This document shows positions 44,298-53,603 of a stretch of 64,000 bases of DNA, one piece after another (within the stretch, counting starts at the first letter, position 1; each line of letters opens with the position of its first letter). The notes beneath the pieces were generated by a model. That model was not told where the DNA came from. It ran no database searches and saw only the letters and a list, made by a program, of their open reading frames with translations. Made by a program: the position numbers and the translations under genes. This DNA comes from Parvibaculum sp. (GTDB taxonomy: Bacteria > Pseudomonadota > Alphaproteobacteria > Parvibaculales > Parvibaculaceae), in assembly GCA_030645235.1 (NCBI GenBank), contig JAUSMV010000030.1, positions 1,670,988 to 1,734,987 on the forward strand, written 5' to 3'.

Positions 44298-44408
44298 TTG
44301 AGGTCTTTCGTTCTCCGTCGCCTGAGACTAGGCAGGTCGGACCCTTGCGTCCATATGCGCCCTTAACGAGGCTGGACAATTTCGTGGTTCCGATGAATTG
44401 TCGGGTGC

Positions 44409-45641
44409 ATGAGTGGCGAGCAATATCAAAGTGATGTGCTGATTGTGGGCGGAGGCTTAACGGGCCTGCCGCTGGCGCTGGCTTTAGCGCAAGGGGGCTT
44501 GAGTGTCACGCTTGTTGATACGCTTGATCCGGCGACCGCTACGGGTGCGGGTTTTGACGGGCGTGTATCGGCGGTTGCTTTTTCGTCATGCCGCATGCTT
44601 GGGCAGTTGGGTGTGCTGAAACATCTTGCCGGTCAGATGCAGCCGATCAACGATATTATTGTGTCTGATGGTCGTGTGCGAGAGCCGAGCTCTTCGCTCT
44701 TTTTGCATTTCGATCACACAGAAATCGGCGACGAGCCGCTCGGGCATCTCATTGAAAACCGGCATTTGCGGATTGCGCTTCAGCGCGCTGTCGCTGATGA
44801 GAAGCGCATCACTATGATTGCGCCCAATGTAGCGACGGATATCCGCTATGGCGGCGATGTGGTCGCGACACTGAAAGATGGCGCGACGGTCAAAGCACGC
44901 GTCTGTTTTGCCGCTGACGGGCGCAATTCGCCGACGCGGGTGGCCGCCGGTATCAAAACGGTCGGTTGGGATTACGGCCAGACGGGCATTGTCACAACGG
45001 TTGAGCACGAGCGCGACCATGAAGGTGTGGCGCAGGAATATTTTTTACCCAGCGGGCCTTTTGCCATTCTGCCGATGGTCGGACGGCGCGCTTCGCTTGT
45101 CTGGACGGAACGCCATGACAGCGCCAAAATTATTCTGGCGCTTGATGAGGATGGCTTTAACGATGAGTTGCGCGCGCGCTTTGGCGATTATCTCGGCGCG
45201 TGCCGCGCGGTCGGTCCGCGCTGGTCCTATCCGTTATCACTGCAACTTGCGCGTGACTATGTGCGGCCGCGGATGGCGCTGATCGGAGACGCGGCTCATG
45301 CGATCCATCCGATTGCGGGGCAAGGGCTTAATCTTGGTTGGCGCGATGTGGCGGCGGCTGCCGAAGTTGTTATTGAAGCCGCGCGATTGGGACAAGACAT
45401 CGGCGCATTCGATGTGCTGGAGCGCTATCAGCAATGGCGGCGTTTTGACAATGTGTCTTTGTCATTGCTGATGGATGCGATGAACCGGCTCTTCTCTAAT
45501 GATATCGGGCCGTTGCGCTTCACGCGCGATCTGGGCCTGGGAATTGTGAACCTGATGGGACCGGCACGGCGTTTGTTCATGCGCCATGCAGGTGGTTCGG
45601 TCGGTGAGTTGCCACGTCTTCTCAAAGGCGAGCCGATTTAA
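44409..45641 (+). CDS. UbiH/UbiF/VisC family FAD monooxygenase, ubiquinone hydroxylase
   Basis: 410 residues. FAD-binding GGGLTGLPLALAL at about 14-26, DG motif (FAADGRNSPTR near 165) and the GDAAHAIHPIAGQGLNLG motif near 290. This is the class that hydroxylates the ubiquinone ring; which carbon cannot be decided by sequence alone (UbiH, UbiL or UbiM type). Its neighbour, the DUF971-CnoX operon, converges 2 nt away. Confidence 0.88.
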   Translation: MSGEQYQSDVLIVGGGLTGLPLALALAQGGLSVTLVDTLDPATATGAGFDGRVSAVAFSSCRMLGQLGVLKHLAGQMQPINDIIVSDGRVREPSSSLFLHFDHTEIGDEPLGHLIENRHLRIALQRAVADEKRITMIAPNVATDIRYGGDVVATLKDGATVKARVCFAADGRNSPTRVAAGIKTVGWDYGQTGIVTTVEHERDHEGVAQEYFLPSGPFAILPMVGRRASLVWTERHDSAKIILALDEDGFNDELRARFGDYLGACRAVGPRWSYPLSLQLARDYVRPRMALIGDAAHAIHPIAGQGLNLGWRDVAAAAEVVIEAARLGQDIGAFDVLERYQQWRRFDNVSLSLLMDAMNRLFSNDIGPLRFTRDLGLGIVNLMGPARRLFMRHAGGSVGELPRLLKGEPI

Positions 45642-45642
45642 T

Positions 45643-46011
45643 TTAATCGCGTGAGAGATTTTTATCGGTGAGCGCGGCGATATAGTCGGCCCAGATCTGA
45701 TCATGGTCGCGCCCCAGGCGATAGAGTGTGTCCCATGTGAAGAGACCACTGTCGTGGCCATCGCCGAAAATAATGCGCAGGGCGTAATTGCCGACAGGTT
45801 CGAGCCGTTCGATCGTCACGTTGCGTTTGCCGGCAACCGTTGTCTTCTGAGCCAGCCCATGGCCCTGTACTTCGGCGGACGGGCTTTCGACACGCAAATA
45901 TTCAGCGGCCAGGACAAAGACTTTGCCATCGTCGAAGGTGACCGTGAGGTTGCGCTCTGATTTTTTCAGTTTGATTTCGACGGGCCAGACCCGCGGCGCG
46001 GCCTCACTCAT
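45643..46011 (-). CDS. DUF971 family protein
   Basis: 122 residues (ATG 46011; an in-frame ATG 46032 is also possible). [43 protein letters not shown] and [20 protein letters not shown] are the family signature. DUF971 proteins are linked to Fe-S or molybdenum-pathway partners elsewhere; here the role is unknown. It overlaps the Trm112 gene by 8 nt and is the last gene of a four-gene operon. Confidence 0.88.
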   Translation of the reverse strand: MSEAAPRVWPVEIKLKKSERNLTVTFDDGKVFVLAAEYLRVESPSAEVQGHGLAQKTTVAGKRNVTIERLEPVGNYALRIIFGDGHDSGLFTWDTLYRLGRDHDQIWADYIAALTDKNLSRD

Positions 46012-46207
46012 CGTCGAGCGAGCGGGCTTCATCGGTCAGCATGATCGGAATGCCGTCGCGGATCGGAAAGGCGAGGCGGGCTTTGTCGGAGATCAGTTCC
46101 TGACGGTTGCGGTCATAGCGCAAGGTGGTTTTTGTGACAGGGCAGACGAGAATTTCCAGCAATTTCGGATCGACCTCGGCGCGGGCGTCTTGATTGGTGT
46201 CGGACAT
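46004..46207 (-). CDS. Trm112 family zinc-ribbon-like protein
   Basis: 67 residues: [47 protein letters not shown]. The family pattern (a single LVCPVTK segment followed by [12 protein letters not shown]) is typical of YcaR-type bacterial Trm112 homologues; in some bacteria they assist methyltransferases. The usual second Cys pair is not present, as in many alphaproteobacterial copies. Next gene overlaps by 8 nt. Confidence 0.9.
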   Translation of the reverse strand: MSDTNQDARAEVDPKLLEILVCPVTKTTLRYDRNRQELISDKARLAFPIRDGIPIMLTDEARSLDDE

Positions 46208-46226
46208 TGGTGATCCTTTTTAGAAA

Positions 46227-46901
46227 CTATTGAACAGTTGTTTCGTGCGAGGCGCTTTGCTGCAAAGCGACTTCGGTGAGCGCGATGAGCATCTGATTGC
46301 GGTCCTCAAGTGTTTTGGCTTCAAGCAGCGCTTGCTTTTCGCGCGGACCATAGGGGCTGATGAGCGAGAGTGAATTCACAAGTGTTTCATTGGTTGAAAC
46401 TTTGATCGTGCGCCAATCTGCTTGCAGCCCGTTGGTGTCGAGATATTCCTTCAACACTTCAAGCAGGCGTTCGCGGCTTACTTTTTCCGTACCGAGTTCC
46501 GGTGTCAGATCACCCGCAAACTCATCAAAATCAACAGCGCATTGGCGATAGGGTGTCATCGCCTCAAGTTCGCTTGTGACGCGAAAACGCGCAATACCTG
46601 TAAGCGTGATGAGAAGGCGGCCGTCCGGCGTTTCGGTATAGGACGTGAGACGCCCGGCGCAGCCGACTTGCATGAGCAGTGGTTTGTCAGCATCGCGCGC
46701 GGGTGTTTTTTCTTCATCCGGTTGAATAAGACCGATGATGCGCGTGCCGCGCAGACAATCATCAATCATTTGCAGATAGCGCGGTTCAAAAATATTGAGC
46801 GGCAATTGGCAACGCGGCAATAGCAGCACGCCCGATAGCGGAAATACCGGAATGGTGGCGGGCAGATCTGTGACGCTTGAGTAGCGGTCCGTCGATCCCA
46901 T
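46227..46901 (-). CDS. LON N-terminal substrate-binding domain protein
   Basis: 224 residues containing only the Lon substrate-binding region: PVFPLSGVLLLPRCQLPLNIFEPRYLQMIDDCLRG, IGLIQPD and the downstream helical part; the ATPase and protease domains are absent. Stand-alone LON-domain proteins may act as adaptors or in ubiquitin-like contexts; no role is proven. Second gene after CnoX, 19 nt away from it and 19 nt before the Trm112 gene. Confidence 0.9.
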   Translation of the reverse strand: MGSTDRYSSVTDLPATIPVFPLSGVLLLPRCQLPLNIFEPRYLQMIDDCLRGTRIIGLIQPDEEKTPARDADKPLLMQVGCAGRLTSYTETPDGRLLITLTGIARFRVTSELEAMTPYRQCAVDFDEFAGDLTPELGTEKVSRERLLEVLKEYLDTNGLQADWRTIKVSTNETLVNSLSLISPYGPREKQALLEAKTLEDRNQMLIALTEVALQQSASHETTVQ

Positions 46902-46919
46902 GGGGCGCCAATTCCTCTC

Positions 46920-47837
46920 TTACGAGAACATGATGGACGAAAGACGCCTGCGGCCCCAAAGGGTCACTTCATCTTTTGGTCCATAGGCATCAAAAAATTC
47001 GACAAGTTGTTTGCGGGCGGCTTGCTCGTTCCAGTTGCGATCATACTCAAAGCTGATGAGCAATTGCTCGCAGGCACCTTCGCGGTCGCCTTGTGCGTTG
47101 AGCGCGAGGGCGAGATTAAAACGCGCTTCGTGATCTTTTGGGTTCTTCTCAATGCGGGTGAGAAATTCTGCTGTGTCGCCGAGAGTTGCTGATTTTTCGG
47201 CGAGCGAGAGAGCAGCTTCTGCCGCTTTGATTTCAGCATCACTCTTTGCGTCGGGACGGACAAGGCCGAGTGTTTGACGGGCGCGTTCAAAATCGCCGCT
47301 CTCGATATAGCAGCGCGTGAGACCGGCAACGGCGGCGGGATTGCCGGGTTCGATCTGAATGGCGCGACCGAACGCTTGCGCGGCTTGCGCAAGATCATGG
47401 TCAGTAGCGGCGGCGCGACCGGCTTCGATCAGTTCTTCGGCGGGCGTCGGACCGATGCCGCCTGCGAGCTTTTCAACAAAGGCACGGACCTGACTTTCGG
47501 GCAATGCGCCCATGAAGCCGTCAACGGGCTGGCCATTCTTAAACGCGAAGACGGCGGGGATTGATTGCACACGCAGCTGCTGGGCCACTTCGGGATGGTC
47601 GTCGATGTTCATTTTGACGAGGCGGACAGCGCCGCGCGCGGCGAGCACGACTTTTTCGATAATCGGTGTCAGCTGTTTGCAGGGACCGCACCATGGTGCC
47701 CAGAAATCGACAATGACGGGCACTTTCGACGAGGCGTCCAGCACGTCACGGGCAAAAGTTTGCGTTGTCGTCTCGATGATGAGATCGGCAGCAGTCAGAG
47801 CAGCAGAGGCGGCGGGTTGCCCGATGATCGGTTCCAT
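46920..47837 (-). CDS. cnoX: thioredoxin-TPR chaperedoxin, CnoX/YbbN type
   Basis: 305 residues. Thioredoxin domain with WCGPC at 49-53 (active CxxC, as in Caulobacter CnoX, unlike the E. coli form), then a C-terminal TPR region (DLAQAAQAFGRAIQIEPGNPAAVAGLTRCYIESGDFERARQ, KDHEARFNLALALNAQGD). CnoX holds oxidised or unfolded proteins and hands them to GroEL/DnaK. It heads the CnoX-LON-Trm112-DUF971 operon. The name follows family order; a plain YbbN call would also be fair. Confidence 0.88.
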   Translation of the reverse strand: MEPIIGQPAASAALTAADLIIETTTQTFARDVLDASSKVPVIVDFWAPWCGPCKQLTPIIEKVVLAARGAVRLVKMNIDDHPEVAQQLRVQSIPAVFAFKNGQPVDGFMGALPESQVRAFVEKLAGGIGPTPAEELIEAGRAAATDHDLAQAAQAFGRAIQIEPGNPAAVAGLTRCYIESGDFERARQTLGLVRPDAKSDAEIKAAEAALSLAEKSATLGDTAEFLTRIEKNPKDHEARFNLALALNAQGDREGACEQLLISFEYDRNWNEQAARKQLVEFFDAYGPKDEVTLWGRRRLSSIMFS

Positions 47838-47946
47838 AGTTTTGGCTTTCGGTCAGTTTCGTCGTCAGCTTAATGTTGCCCAAATGGGAACGAGAGGGGC
47901 AGGCGGCAATGGTTTAGCTTCGGGGCATGTGGCTCGCAAGTTTTCG

Positions 47947-48480
47947 TCAGGTGCCAGCGGCTGCTTCCAGATCAATGATTATAGGCTTATGGCCGGTTGC
48001 CGCCACAAAAGCCATCAACGCGTCTTTCGAGATCGCCGTCGTCGCACGGTTATCGAGCGGATGATAGTGGAGACGTTCAAATTCAAGCATCGGGGCGTCA
48101 AAAACGGCTGTGACTTTGTGTGCGTGGTCGTTGATGAGAGCGAAGGGGGTGACGGAACCCGGCCGCACACCCAAGGTATCCCAGAGAAGCTCAGCCGTGG
48201 CAAAGGAGAGCCTTGCAGCCCCTAGCGGAGCGCCGAGTTGATTGAGACGCAGGGCACGGGCTTCCAGCGTCACCACGAGGAAGAGCGCGCCCTTCTTGTC
48301 CTTAAGGAACAGGTTTTTGCAATGGCCGCCCCGGTCCCATGGCGAACCCCAGAGCGCGCGGGCGGCCTGAGCCTCTTCAACCGTATGCAGCGCCTCATGT
48401 TCGCGTGTTTCATGCGCAATGCCATGGTCGCTAAGCCAGTCGAGGCAGCCTTCTTTTGTTATGATCGGCTGATTTTGCAT
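47947..48480 (-). CDS. YbaK/ProX-type aminoacyl-tRNA editing protein (ProXp-like)
   Basis: 177 residues. YbaK-fold deacylase. Visible are LEARALRLNQLGAPLGAARLSFA (the K-x-x-L substrate segment region), LGVRPGSVTPFALIND and KVTAVFDAPMLEFERLHYHPLDNRATTAI. Such proteins hydrolyse mischarged tRNA-Pro (Ala-tRNA-Pro or similar). ATG 48480 has GAGGAAG upstream; another ATG at 48495 is less favoured. Confidence 0.88.
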   Translation of the reverse strand: MQNQPIITKEGCLDWLSDHGIAHETREHEALHTVEEAQAARALWGSPWDRGGHCKNLFLKDKKGALFLVVTLEARALRLNQLGAPLGAARLSFATAELLWDTLGVRPGSVTPFALINDHAHKVTAVFDAPMLEFERLHYHPLDNRATTAISKDALMAFVAATGHKPIIIDLEAAAGT

Positions 48481-48627
48481 GAGACTTCCTCGCATGACGT
48501 TACGGGCTGTTCAAGTCCCGCCGCCTTATGGGCGGTGTTTTGGCAAGTCGCTCAATTCGCCGCAGTTTCTTTGTTGCTGCCCCCTTGCAAAGGCCGAAGC
48601 TATAGGCCATAAAACGCGCCTTCGGAT

Positions 48628-48702
48628 GCGGGTGTAGCTCAGGGGTAGAGCACAACCTTGCCAAGGTTGGGGTCGAGGGTTCGAATCCCTTCGCCCGCTC
48701 CA
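48628..48702 (+). tRNA. tRNA-Gly (anticodon GCC)
   Basis: Cloverleaf arms are complete: acceptor GCGGGTG (48628-48634) / CGCCCGC (48692-48698, one G-T pair), D-arm AGCTC...GAGC, anticodon arm CAACC-TTGCCAA-GGTTG with anticodon GCC at 48660-48662, T-arm GAGGGTTCGAATCCCTTC region, discriminator T, and an encoded CCA at 48700-48702. Confidence 0.97.
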
Positions 48703-48740
48703 AAGTCTTAGTTTCTCCAGCTTTATTTGGCTGGGATTAG

Positions 48741-48762
48741 AGCCGCCCAAGAGGCGGTTTTT
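48741..48762 (+). terminator. rho-independent terminator after tRNA-Gly
   Basis: CCGCC (48743-48747) / GGCGG (48753-48757) with flanking A-T and G-T pairs, then TTTTT. It lies 39 nt after the tRNA and before the YchJ leader. Confidence 0.8.
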
Positions 48763-48822
48763 GTCTGTCAGGGCTCAAGAAAGCTCTGTACGAAACGAGA
48801 AAATGCCCCACAAGAGGCGACT

Positions 48823-49323
48823 ATGACCCAGACCCAGCCCGACACCTGTCCCTGCGCTTCCGGCAAAGCCTTTGCCGAATGCTGCGGTCCCTTTATTTCA
48901 GGTACAGCACTGCCGCCGACAGCCGAAGCGCTGATGCGGTCGCGCTATTCGGCCTTTGCCACGGGTGCGATTGATTACCTCGAAGAAACCCTGATGCCCG
49001 GCACACGCGGCGATTTTGACCGCGTAGGCGCCACCGAATGGGCCTCGTCCAGTGAATGGACAGGTCTTCTCGTGCGGCATGTCGAAGGCGGCGGGGCAAC
49101 AGATGCTGAAGGTTATGTTGAATTTGTTGCCCAGTTTCGTCAAAAGGACGAGGACCGTGTGCATCATGAGACAGGCCATTTTGGCCGCCATGACGGACGT
49201 TGGTACTATGTGGATGGCTCTATGGGTACCCGACCCCGTATTGTTGTCAAAGTCGGTCGCAATGATCCCTGCATCTGCGGGTCCGGTAAGAAATACAAAA
49301 AATGCTGCGGTTTGGCTGCTTAA
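48823..49323 (+). CDS. YchJ family SEC-C zinc-binding protein
   Basis: 166 residues with two SEC-C motifs: N-terminal [16 protein letters not shown] (Cys 9, 11, 20, 21) and C-terminal [13 protein letters not shown]. The middle has the NTF2-like YchJ domain ([34 protein letters not shown]). Function not established; zinc binding by the SEC-C knuckles is expected. ATG 48823 has AAGAGGCG upstream. Confidence 0.9.
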   Translation: MTQTQPDTCPCASGKAFAECCGPFISGTALPPTAEALMRSRYSAFATGAIDYLEETLMPGTRGDFDRVGATEWASSSEWTGLLVRHVEGGGATDAEGYVEFVAQFRQKDEDRVHHETGHFGRHDGRWYYVDGSMGTRPRIVVKVGRNDPCICGSGKKYKKCCGLAA

Positions 49324-49382
49324 GCCAATTGTAATTCCGGCTCTTTAGGGTGGCGCGGTCCGCCCCCTGATGATGAGCCGCT

Positions 49383-50609
49383 ATGAATACCCGCCCCGAA
49401 CAGCCGCTTTTCGATCCGGAACGCTTGCGCGTTTATCCGCGTTTGGCGCTTGTCGTCTATGCACTGGGTGCGATTGCGCTTGTGGCGTTTGCGACTGCAA
49501 TGATTGACGTGTTCGGTAAGCCGCTTGGCTATGACTTCATCACCTTTTGGGCGGCGTCCAAACTCACGCTGCAAGGTCATGCCGTTGAGGCTTTCGACTA
49601 TCAGCGTATTTTTATGGCCGAACAGTTGGCTGTACCTGCCAATAAGGTGGTGTTCCTCTGGCACTATCCGCCGATCTATCAACTCCTCATTGCGCCGTTG
49701 GCGCTGCTGCCTTACGTCCTGTCCTATTTCGCTTTTGTGGGCACTGGTCTTGCACTTTATGTGGTGACGCTGCGTCCGCTCTTTGATCGCGGATTGGCGA
49801 TGGGGCGCGACACGACATTTCTCGTGCTCGCTTTTCCTGGCGCCTTCATTTGCGCCTTTCATGGTCAGAATTCGCTGTACTCAACCGTGCTTTTTGTCGG
49901 TGGGATGCTGCTGGCCGAACGCGGACGGCCATGGGCGGCCGGATTTGTTCTGGGTTTTCTGATCTATAAGCCGCAGCTTGGTGTTCTTCTGCCGGTTGCC
50001 TTTTTGCTGACGGGTCAGTGGCGCCTGATGTTTTCGACAGGTCTCACGGCGCTTGCTATTGGCCTCACCGCAACAGCGGTGTTCGGATTTGAACTTTGGG
50101 CCGCTTTCTTTCGCAATACCGAACTTGTGCGTGGCATCATGGAAAATGGTTTTCTCCCCTGGTCCAAAATGCCAAGTGCTTTTGTCTTTTTCCGCGAGCT
50201 GGGTCTGCCACAGACGCTCGCTTATGGTGCGCAGGGCCTGACGGCCGTCATGGCGGCGGCCACGATGGCCTATGTCTGGTGGCGGCAGGGTTCGACGCGG
50301 ATGAGTTGGGCTGTGCTTATTGCGGCGACGCTGCTCATTCCGCCTTACACATTTGACTATGAATTTGCCATTCTGGCGCCGGTGCTGATTATCCTTGGCA
50401 GTGATATGGCCAGGCGTGGTGCATCATTTTCCGAAAAGGCATTGTTGGTCGGTCTCTATGTGATGCCGGTGGTGGTTGCGCCGATTGCGGGGGCGACGCA
50501 TCTTCAGCTTGGCTTCCCGCTTCTCGTGGCAGCGCTTGTCTTTGCGGCCCGCCGCGCGCTTGTGACAGAAGTCCGTGCGCCGAGCCTTCCCACGCCTGCC
50601 TCTATATGA
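49383..50609 (+). CDS. GT87-type (DUF2029) polyprenyl-linked glycosyltransferase
   Basis: 408 residues with about ten hydrophobic spans (LALVVYALGAIALVAFATAM, YQLLIAPLALLPYVLSYFAF, FLVLAFPGAFICAFHGQN and so on). The acidic catalytic loop region GKPLGYDFITFWAASKL near the first loop (D in YDF) and HGQNSLY fit the PimE-like GT87 family that uses polyprenyl-phosphate sugars. Target glycan unknown. Alone upstream of two tandem MFS genes; the last 26 residues run close to the next start. Confidence 0.85.
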   Translation: MNTRPEQPLFDPERLRVYPRLALVVYALGAIALVAFATAMIDVFGKPLGYDFITFWAASKLTLQGHAVEAFDYQRIFMAEQLAVPANKVVFLWHYPPIYQLLIAPLALLPYVLSYFAFVGTGLALYVVTLRPLFDRGLAMGRDTTFLVLAFPGAFICAFHGQNSLYSTVLFVGGMLLAERGRPWAAGFVLGFLIYKPQLGVLLPVAFLLTGQWRLMFSTGLTALAIGLTATAVFGFELWAAFFRNTELVRGIMENGFLPWSKMPSAFVFFRELGLPQTLAYGAQGLTAVMAAATMAYVWWRQGSTRMSWAVLIAATLLIPPYTFDYEFAILAPVLIILGSDMARRGASFSEKALLVGLYVMPVVVAPIAGATHLQLGFPLLVAALVFAARRALVTEVRAPSLPTPASI

Positions 50610-50673
50610 TCCAATCCGGCCGCGACAAGGCGTGGATAAAAAGCGCCGTTGCCAACAGCGGGGGATTTGGGAT

Positions 50674-52194
50674 TTGGACGGGTTAAAAGACTCTGGTGTC
50701 CTGACGGATTTGGGCAATGTGCGTGAAGCGATTGAAAATGACCCGCGACCGGATTCCGCAGACCTGACGCCTCACAAAGCAACGCCGCTTTTGTCCGCAA
50801 CGGGTGCGTCGGCTGCCGATCTCAAGGGTCAGATTAGCTGGACCTTCTTTCAATGGGCGCGCGACCCTTATGTGATCGTTGTCACGATCTATATTTTCGC
50901 GCCTTATTTTTCCAATGTCGTGGTCGGCGATCCCGTACGCGGTCAGACCATCTGGGGTAATATCAATTCGATTGCTGGTTTCATCATCGCCTGCTTCGGT
51001 CCCATCCTCGGTGCCATTGCTGACACCGGCGGACGACGCAAACCCTGGCTTATCGGTTTTGTCGCCGTCATGGTGCCTGCGATTTTCGCGCTCTGGTGGG
51101 CATTGCCTGCTGCTGACGGCGGGCTCGGTATTTATCAGATCGCGCTTTTGTTCATTGTGATTTCGGTTGCGTTTTCCTTCACCGAGGTTTTTCACAATTC
51201 GATGTTGCCCGCGATTGCGCCGCATAACCGCATCGGCTTTTTGTCGGGCATGGCGCTTGCTATGTCCAATGCCGGTGCGCTTCTCATTCTTTGTTTCATG
51301 CTTGTTGCCTTCATGTTGCCGGGCTTTGTTGACTGGAGTTTTATTCCGGACAAAGCCTTGTTTGGTCTCGATGTGTCGATGCATGAAAACAGCCGCATCT
51401 CCGGTCCTCTGACCGCGATTTGGCTTCTCCTTTTCACTTTACCGCTTTTGTTTTTCACACCTGACGTGAGTCCCAAGGGCAAAATCGATAAGGTAAAAGC
51501 AGTGAAAGAAGGCATTGGTCGCGTTATCAAGACGGTCAGACAAGTGCGCCATTATCGCAATGTTGCGACCTATCTTCTGGCACGTATGTTCTTCAATGAC
51601 GGCCAGACGGCAGTGCTTATTTTCGGCGGTGTTTATGCAGCGGGCGTCTTTAAGTGGGATGCGCTGACGCTCACCATTTACGGTATCATCCTTTCAGTCT
51701 TCGCAGTCGGTGGCGGGTTTTTCGGTGGCTGGCTTGATGATCGCTTCGGCTCAAAACGCGCGATCATCACATCGATCGGTGGCACGTCTATTGGCATCGT
51801 TCTGGCGGTCTCAATGACGCCCGACACGATCCTCTTTTTCTTCCCCTATGATCTGGCAAGTCCGCCCATTTGGGATTTGCCCTTCTTCCGTACATGGCCT
51901 GAGTTGATGTATCTCATCGTCGTGCTTGTCGTTGCAATCTGCATTACTGCAGCTTATGCAAACAGCCGGACGATGCTGGCGCGGATTGCGCCCGCTTCAA
52001 AGATGTCGGAGTTTTTTGGGCTCTATGCGCTGTCGGGTACAGCAACTGCCTTTATGGGGCCGCTGCTCGTTGGCACGGTCACCTGGTATTTTGAAAGCCA
52101 GCGGGCCGGCTTTGCTTCGATTTTAATCCTGATGTTGATCGGGTTGGGGTTGATGTATTTCGTGCATGAGACCCGTGTGGAGGCGGTTGATTGA
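50674..52194 (+). CDS. Atg22/UMF1-like MFS transporter, copy 1
   Basis: 506 residues if TTG 50674 is used (GCGGGGG upstream); the frame is open from GTG 50575 but the 33 extra residues overlap the GT87 gene and look unlike the family. About twelve membrane spans, WARDPYVIVVTIYIFAPYFSNVVVGDP, RRKPWLIGF in the first cytoplasmic loop and a large central loop. Family members include vacuolar amino-acid effluxers in fungi; substrate here unknown. The gene overlaps copy 2 (TTGA). Confidence 0.85.
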   Translation: MDGLKDSGVLTDLGNVREAIENDPRPDSADLTPHKATPLLSATGASAADLKGQISWTFFQWARDPYVIVVTIYIFAPYFSNVVVGDPVRGQTIWGNINSIAGFIIACFGPILGAIADTGGRRKPWLIGFVAVMVPAIFALWWALPAADGGLGIYQIALLFIVISVAFSFTEVFHNSMLPAIAPHNRIGFLSGMALAMSNAGALLILCFMLVAFMLPGFVDWSFIPDKALFGLDVSMHENSRISGPLTAIWLLLFTLPLLFFTPDVSPKGKIDKVKAVKEGIGRVIKTVRQVRHYRNVATYLLARMFFNDGQTAVLIFGGVYAAGVFKWDALTLTIYGIILSVFAVGGGFFGGWLDDRFGSKRAIITSIGGTSIGIVLAVSMTPDTILFFFPYDLASPPIWDLPFFRTWPELMYLIVVLVVAICITAAYANSRTMLARIAPASKMSEFFGLYALSGTATAFMGPLLVGTVTWYFESQRAGFASILILMLIGLGLMYFVHETRVEAVD

Positions 52195-53573
52195 GTGATG
52201 TGAGAGCAAACGGCGAACCTGCCAGCAATTTGGCGCAGGCCTCATGGGTTTGCTACGAATGGGCGAACCAGCCGTATTTCTCGCTTGTGAATATGTTTCT
52301 GTTTGCGCCTTATCTCACCTCGATCGTGATCGGCGATCCGGTGAAAGGTCAGGCGATCTGGGGCTACACGCAAGCGCTGGCCGGTATTATCATTGCGCTG
52401 GCAAGTCCGCTTCTCGGTGCGATGGCAGACGCGGCCGGTCCGCGCAAACCCTGGATCGTTGTTTTTACGCTTCTCTGCACGGTTGCCTGCTTCGGTTTGT
52501 GGTTTGCGGTGCCGGGTTCACCCGTCTTGCCGGTGCTTGTCTCAATTGTGGTCGCAGCGTCAGCGATGGAATTTGCGATTATTTTTGCTAATGCCATGTT
52601 GCCGACGATTGCGTCTGAAAAACGCATCGGACTTTTGTCGGGCATCGGCATCGGTGTCGGGCAATTGGCCGCGATTGTCGCGCTCGTTTTCGTTGTCATT
52701 GTTTGGCAATTGCCGGGCGTCGTTGAAGCCTCATTCATTCCTGACGCGCCGCTTTTTGGTCTGTCGCAGGAATTGCACGAGACAGACCGCATTGTCGGAC
52801 CTGTGTCGGGCCTGTGGTTTTTTGTTTTCATGTTGCCGCTTTTGTTTTTCGTACCCGATCAGGTTCATCGTGGGTTATCGCGCATGGCGGCCGCCAAAGA
52901 AGGTGTTGTGCGGCTCGGCCACACCATTGGCAAAGCCTGGCATTTTCGTAATGTGATGCTCTATCTCTTTTCGCGCATGGCTTTTTACGATGGGCTCAAT
53001 GCGATCTTCGTCTTTGGCGGTATTCTGGCGGCGACGACTTTCAGTTGGGGCGCCAAAGAGATGGCGGCTTATGGATTGTGGGCGACGTTCTTTGCGGCCA
53101 TTGGTTCTTTTATCGGTGGTTGGGCGGACCAGAAATTCGGGTCGAAGTCCACATTGATGGCAACGCTCGTTCTGGCGCTTGTTTCATTCGTCATGCTGAT
53201 CTCGATTGATCGCGATCAGATTTTCTTTTTTGTGCATGTTGAAGTGGCGGCAGATGCCGGCGCTTTCACAACCTTGCCGCAATGGATGTTCTTTGCAGCG
53301 ATTGCTTTCTTTGCACTTGCCGCCGGTCCGGTCATTGCCTCGAGCCGTACGATGCTTGCGCGCATCGCCCCTGTTGAAATGATGACGGAATTTTTTGGAC
53401 TCTATTCGCTCGCGGGCAAGGCGACGACATTTGTCGCGCCGCTGCTCATCGGCCTTGTGACTTATGAATCCGGTAGCCAACGGATCGGGCTCACAGTCGT
53501 GGTGCCGATGATCATTGTCGGCATCATTATGCTTGCTTACGTCAAAGAAGAACGCGCGACAGCGATTGACTGA
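52191..53573 (+). CDS. Atg22/UMF1-like MFS transporter, copy 2
   Basis: 460 residues, clearly paralogous to copy 1: WANQPYFSLVNMFLFAPYLTSIVIGDPVKGQAIWG parallels the copy 1 WARDPYVIVVTIYIFAPYFSNVVVGDPVRGQTIWG, and ASSRTMLARIAPVEMMTEFFGLYSL mirrors SRTMLARIAPASKMSEFFGLYAL. The TTG start at 52191 overlaps the TGA of copy 1 by one base, a tight coupling. Tandem duplication with divergence suggests a heterodimer or two-substrate pair. Confidence 0.86.
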   Translation: MSDVRANGEPASNLAQASWVCYEWANQPYFSLVNMFLFAPYLTSIVIGDPVKGQAIWGYTQALAGIIIALASPLLGAMADAAGPRKPWIVVFTLLCTVACFGLWFAVPGSPVLPVLVSIVVAASAMEFAIIFANAMLPTIASEKRIGLLSGIGIGVGQLAAIVALVFVVIVWQLPGVVEASFIPDAPLFGLSQELHETDRIVGPVSGLWFFVFMLPLLFFVPDQVHRGLSRMAAAKEGVVRLGHTIGKAWHFRNVMLYLFSRMAFYDGLNAIFVFGGILAATTFSWGAKEMAAYGLWATFFAAIGSFIGGWADQKFGSKSTLMATLVLALVSFVMLISIDRDQIFFFVHVEVAADAGAFTTLPQWMFFAAIAFFALAAGPVIASSRTMLARIAPVEMMTEFFGLYSLAGKATTFVAPLLIGLVTYESGSQRIGLTVVVPMIIVGIIMLAYVKEERATAID

Positions 53574-53603
53574 ACGCGCGTTCCTGAATTTCAGACGTGA
53601 GGC

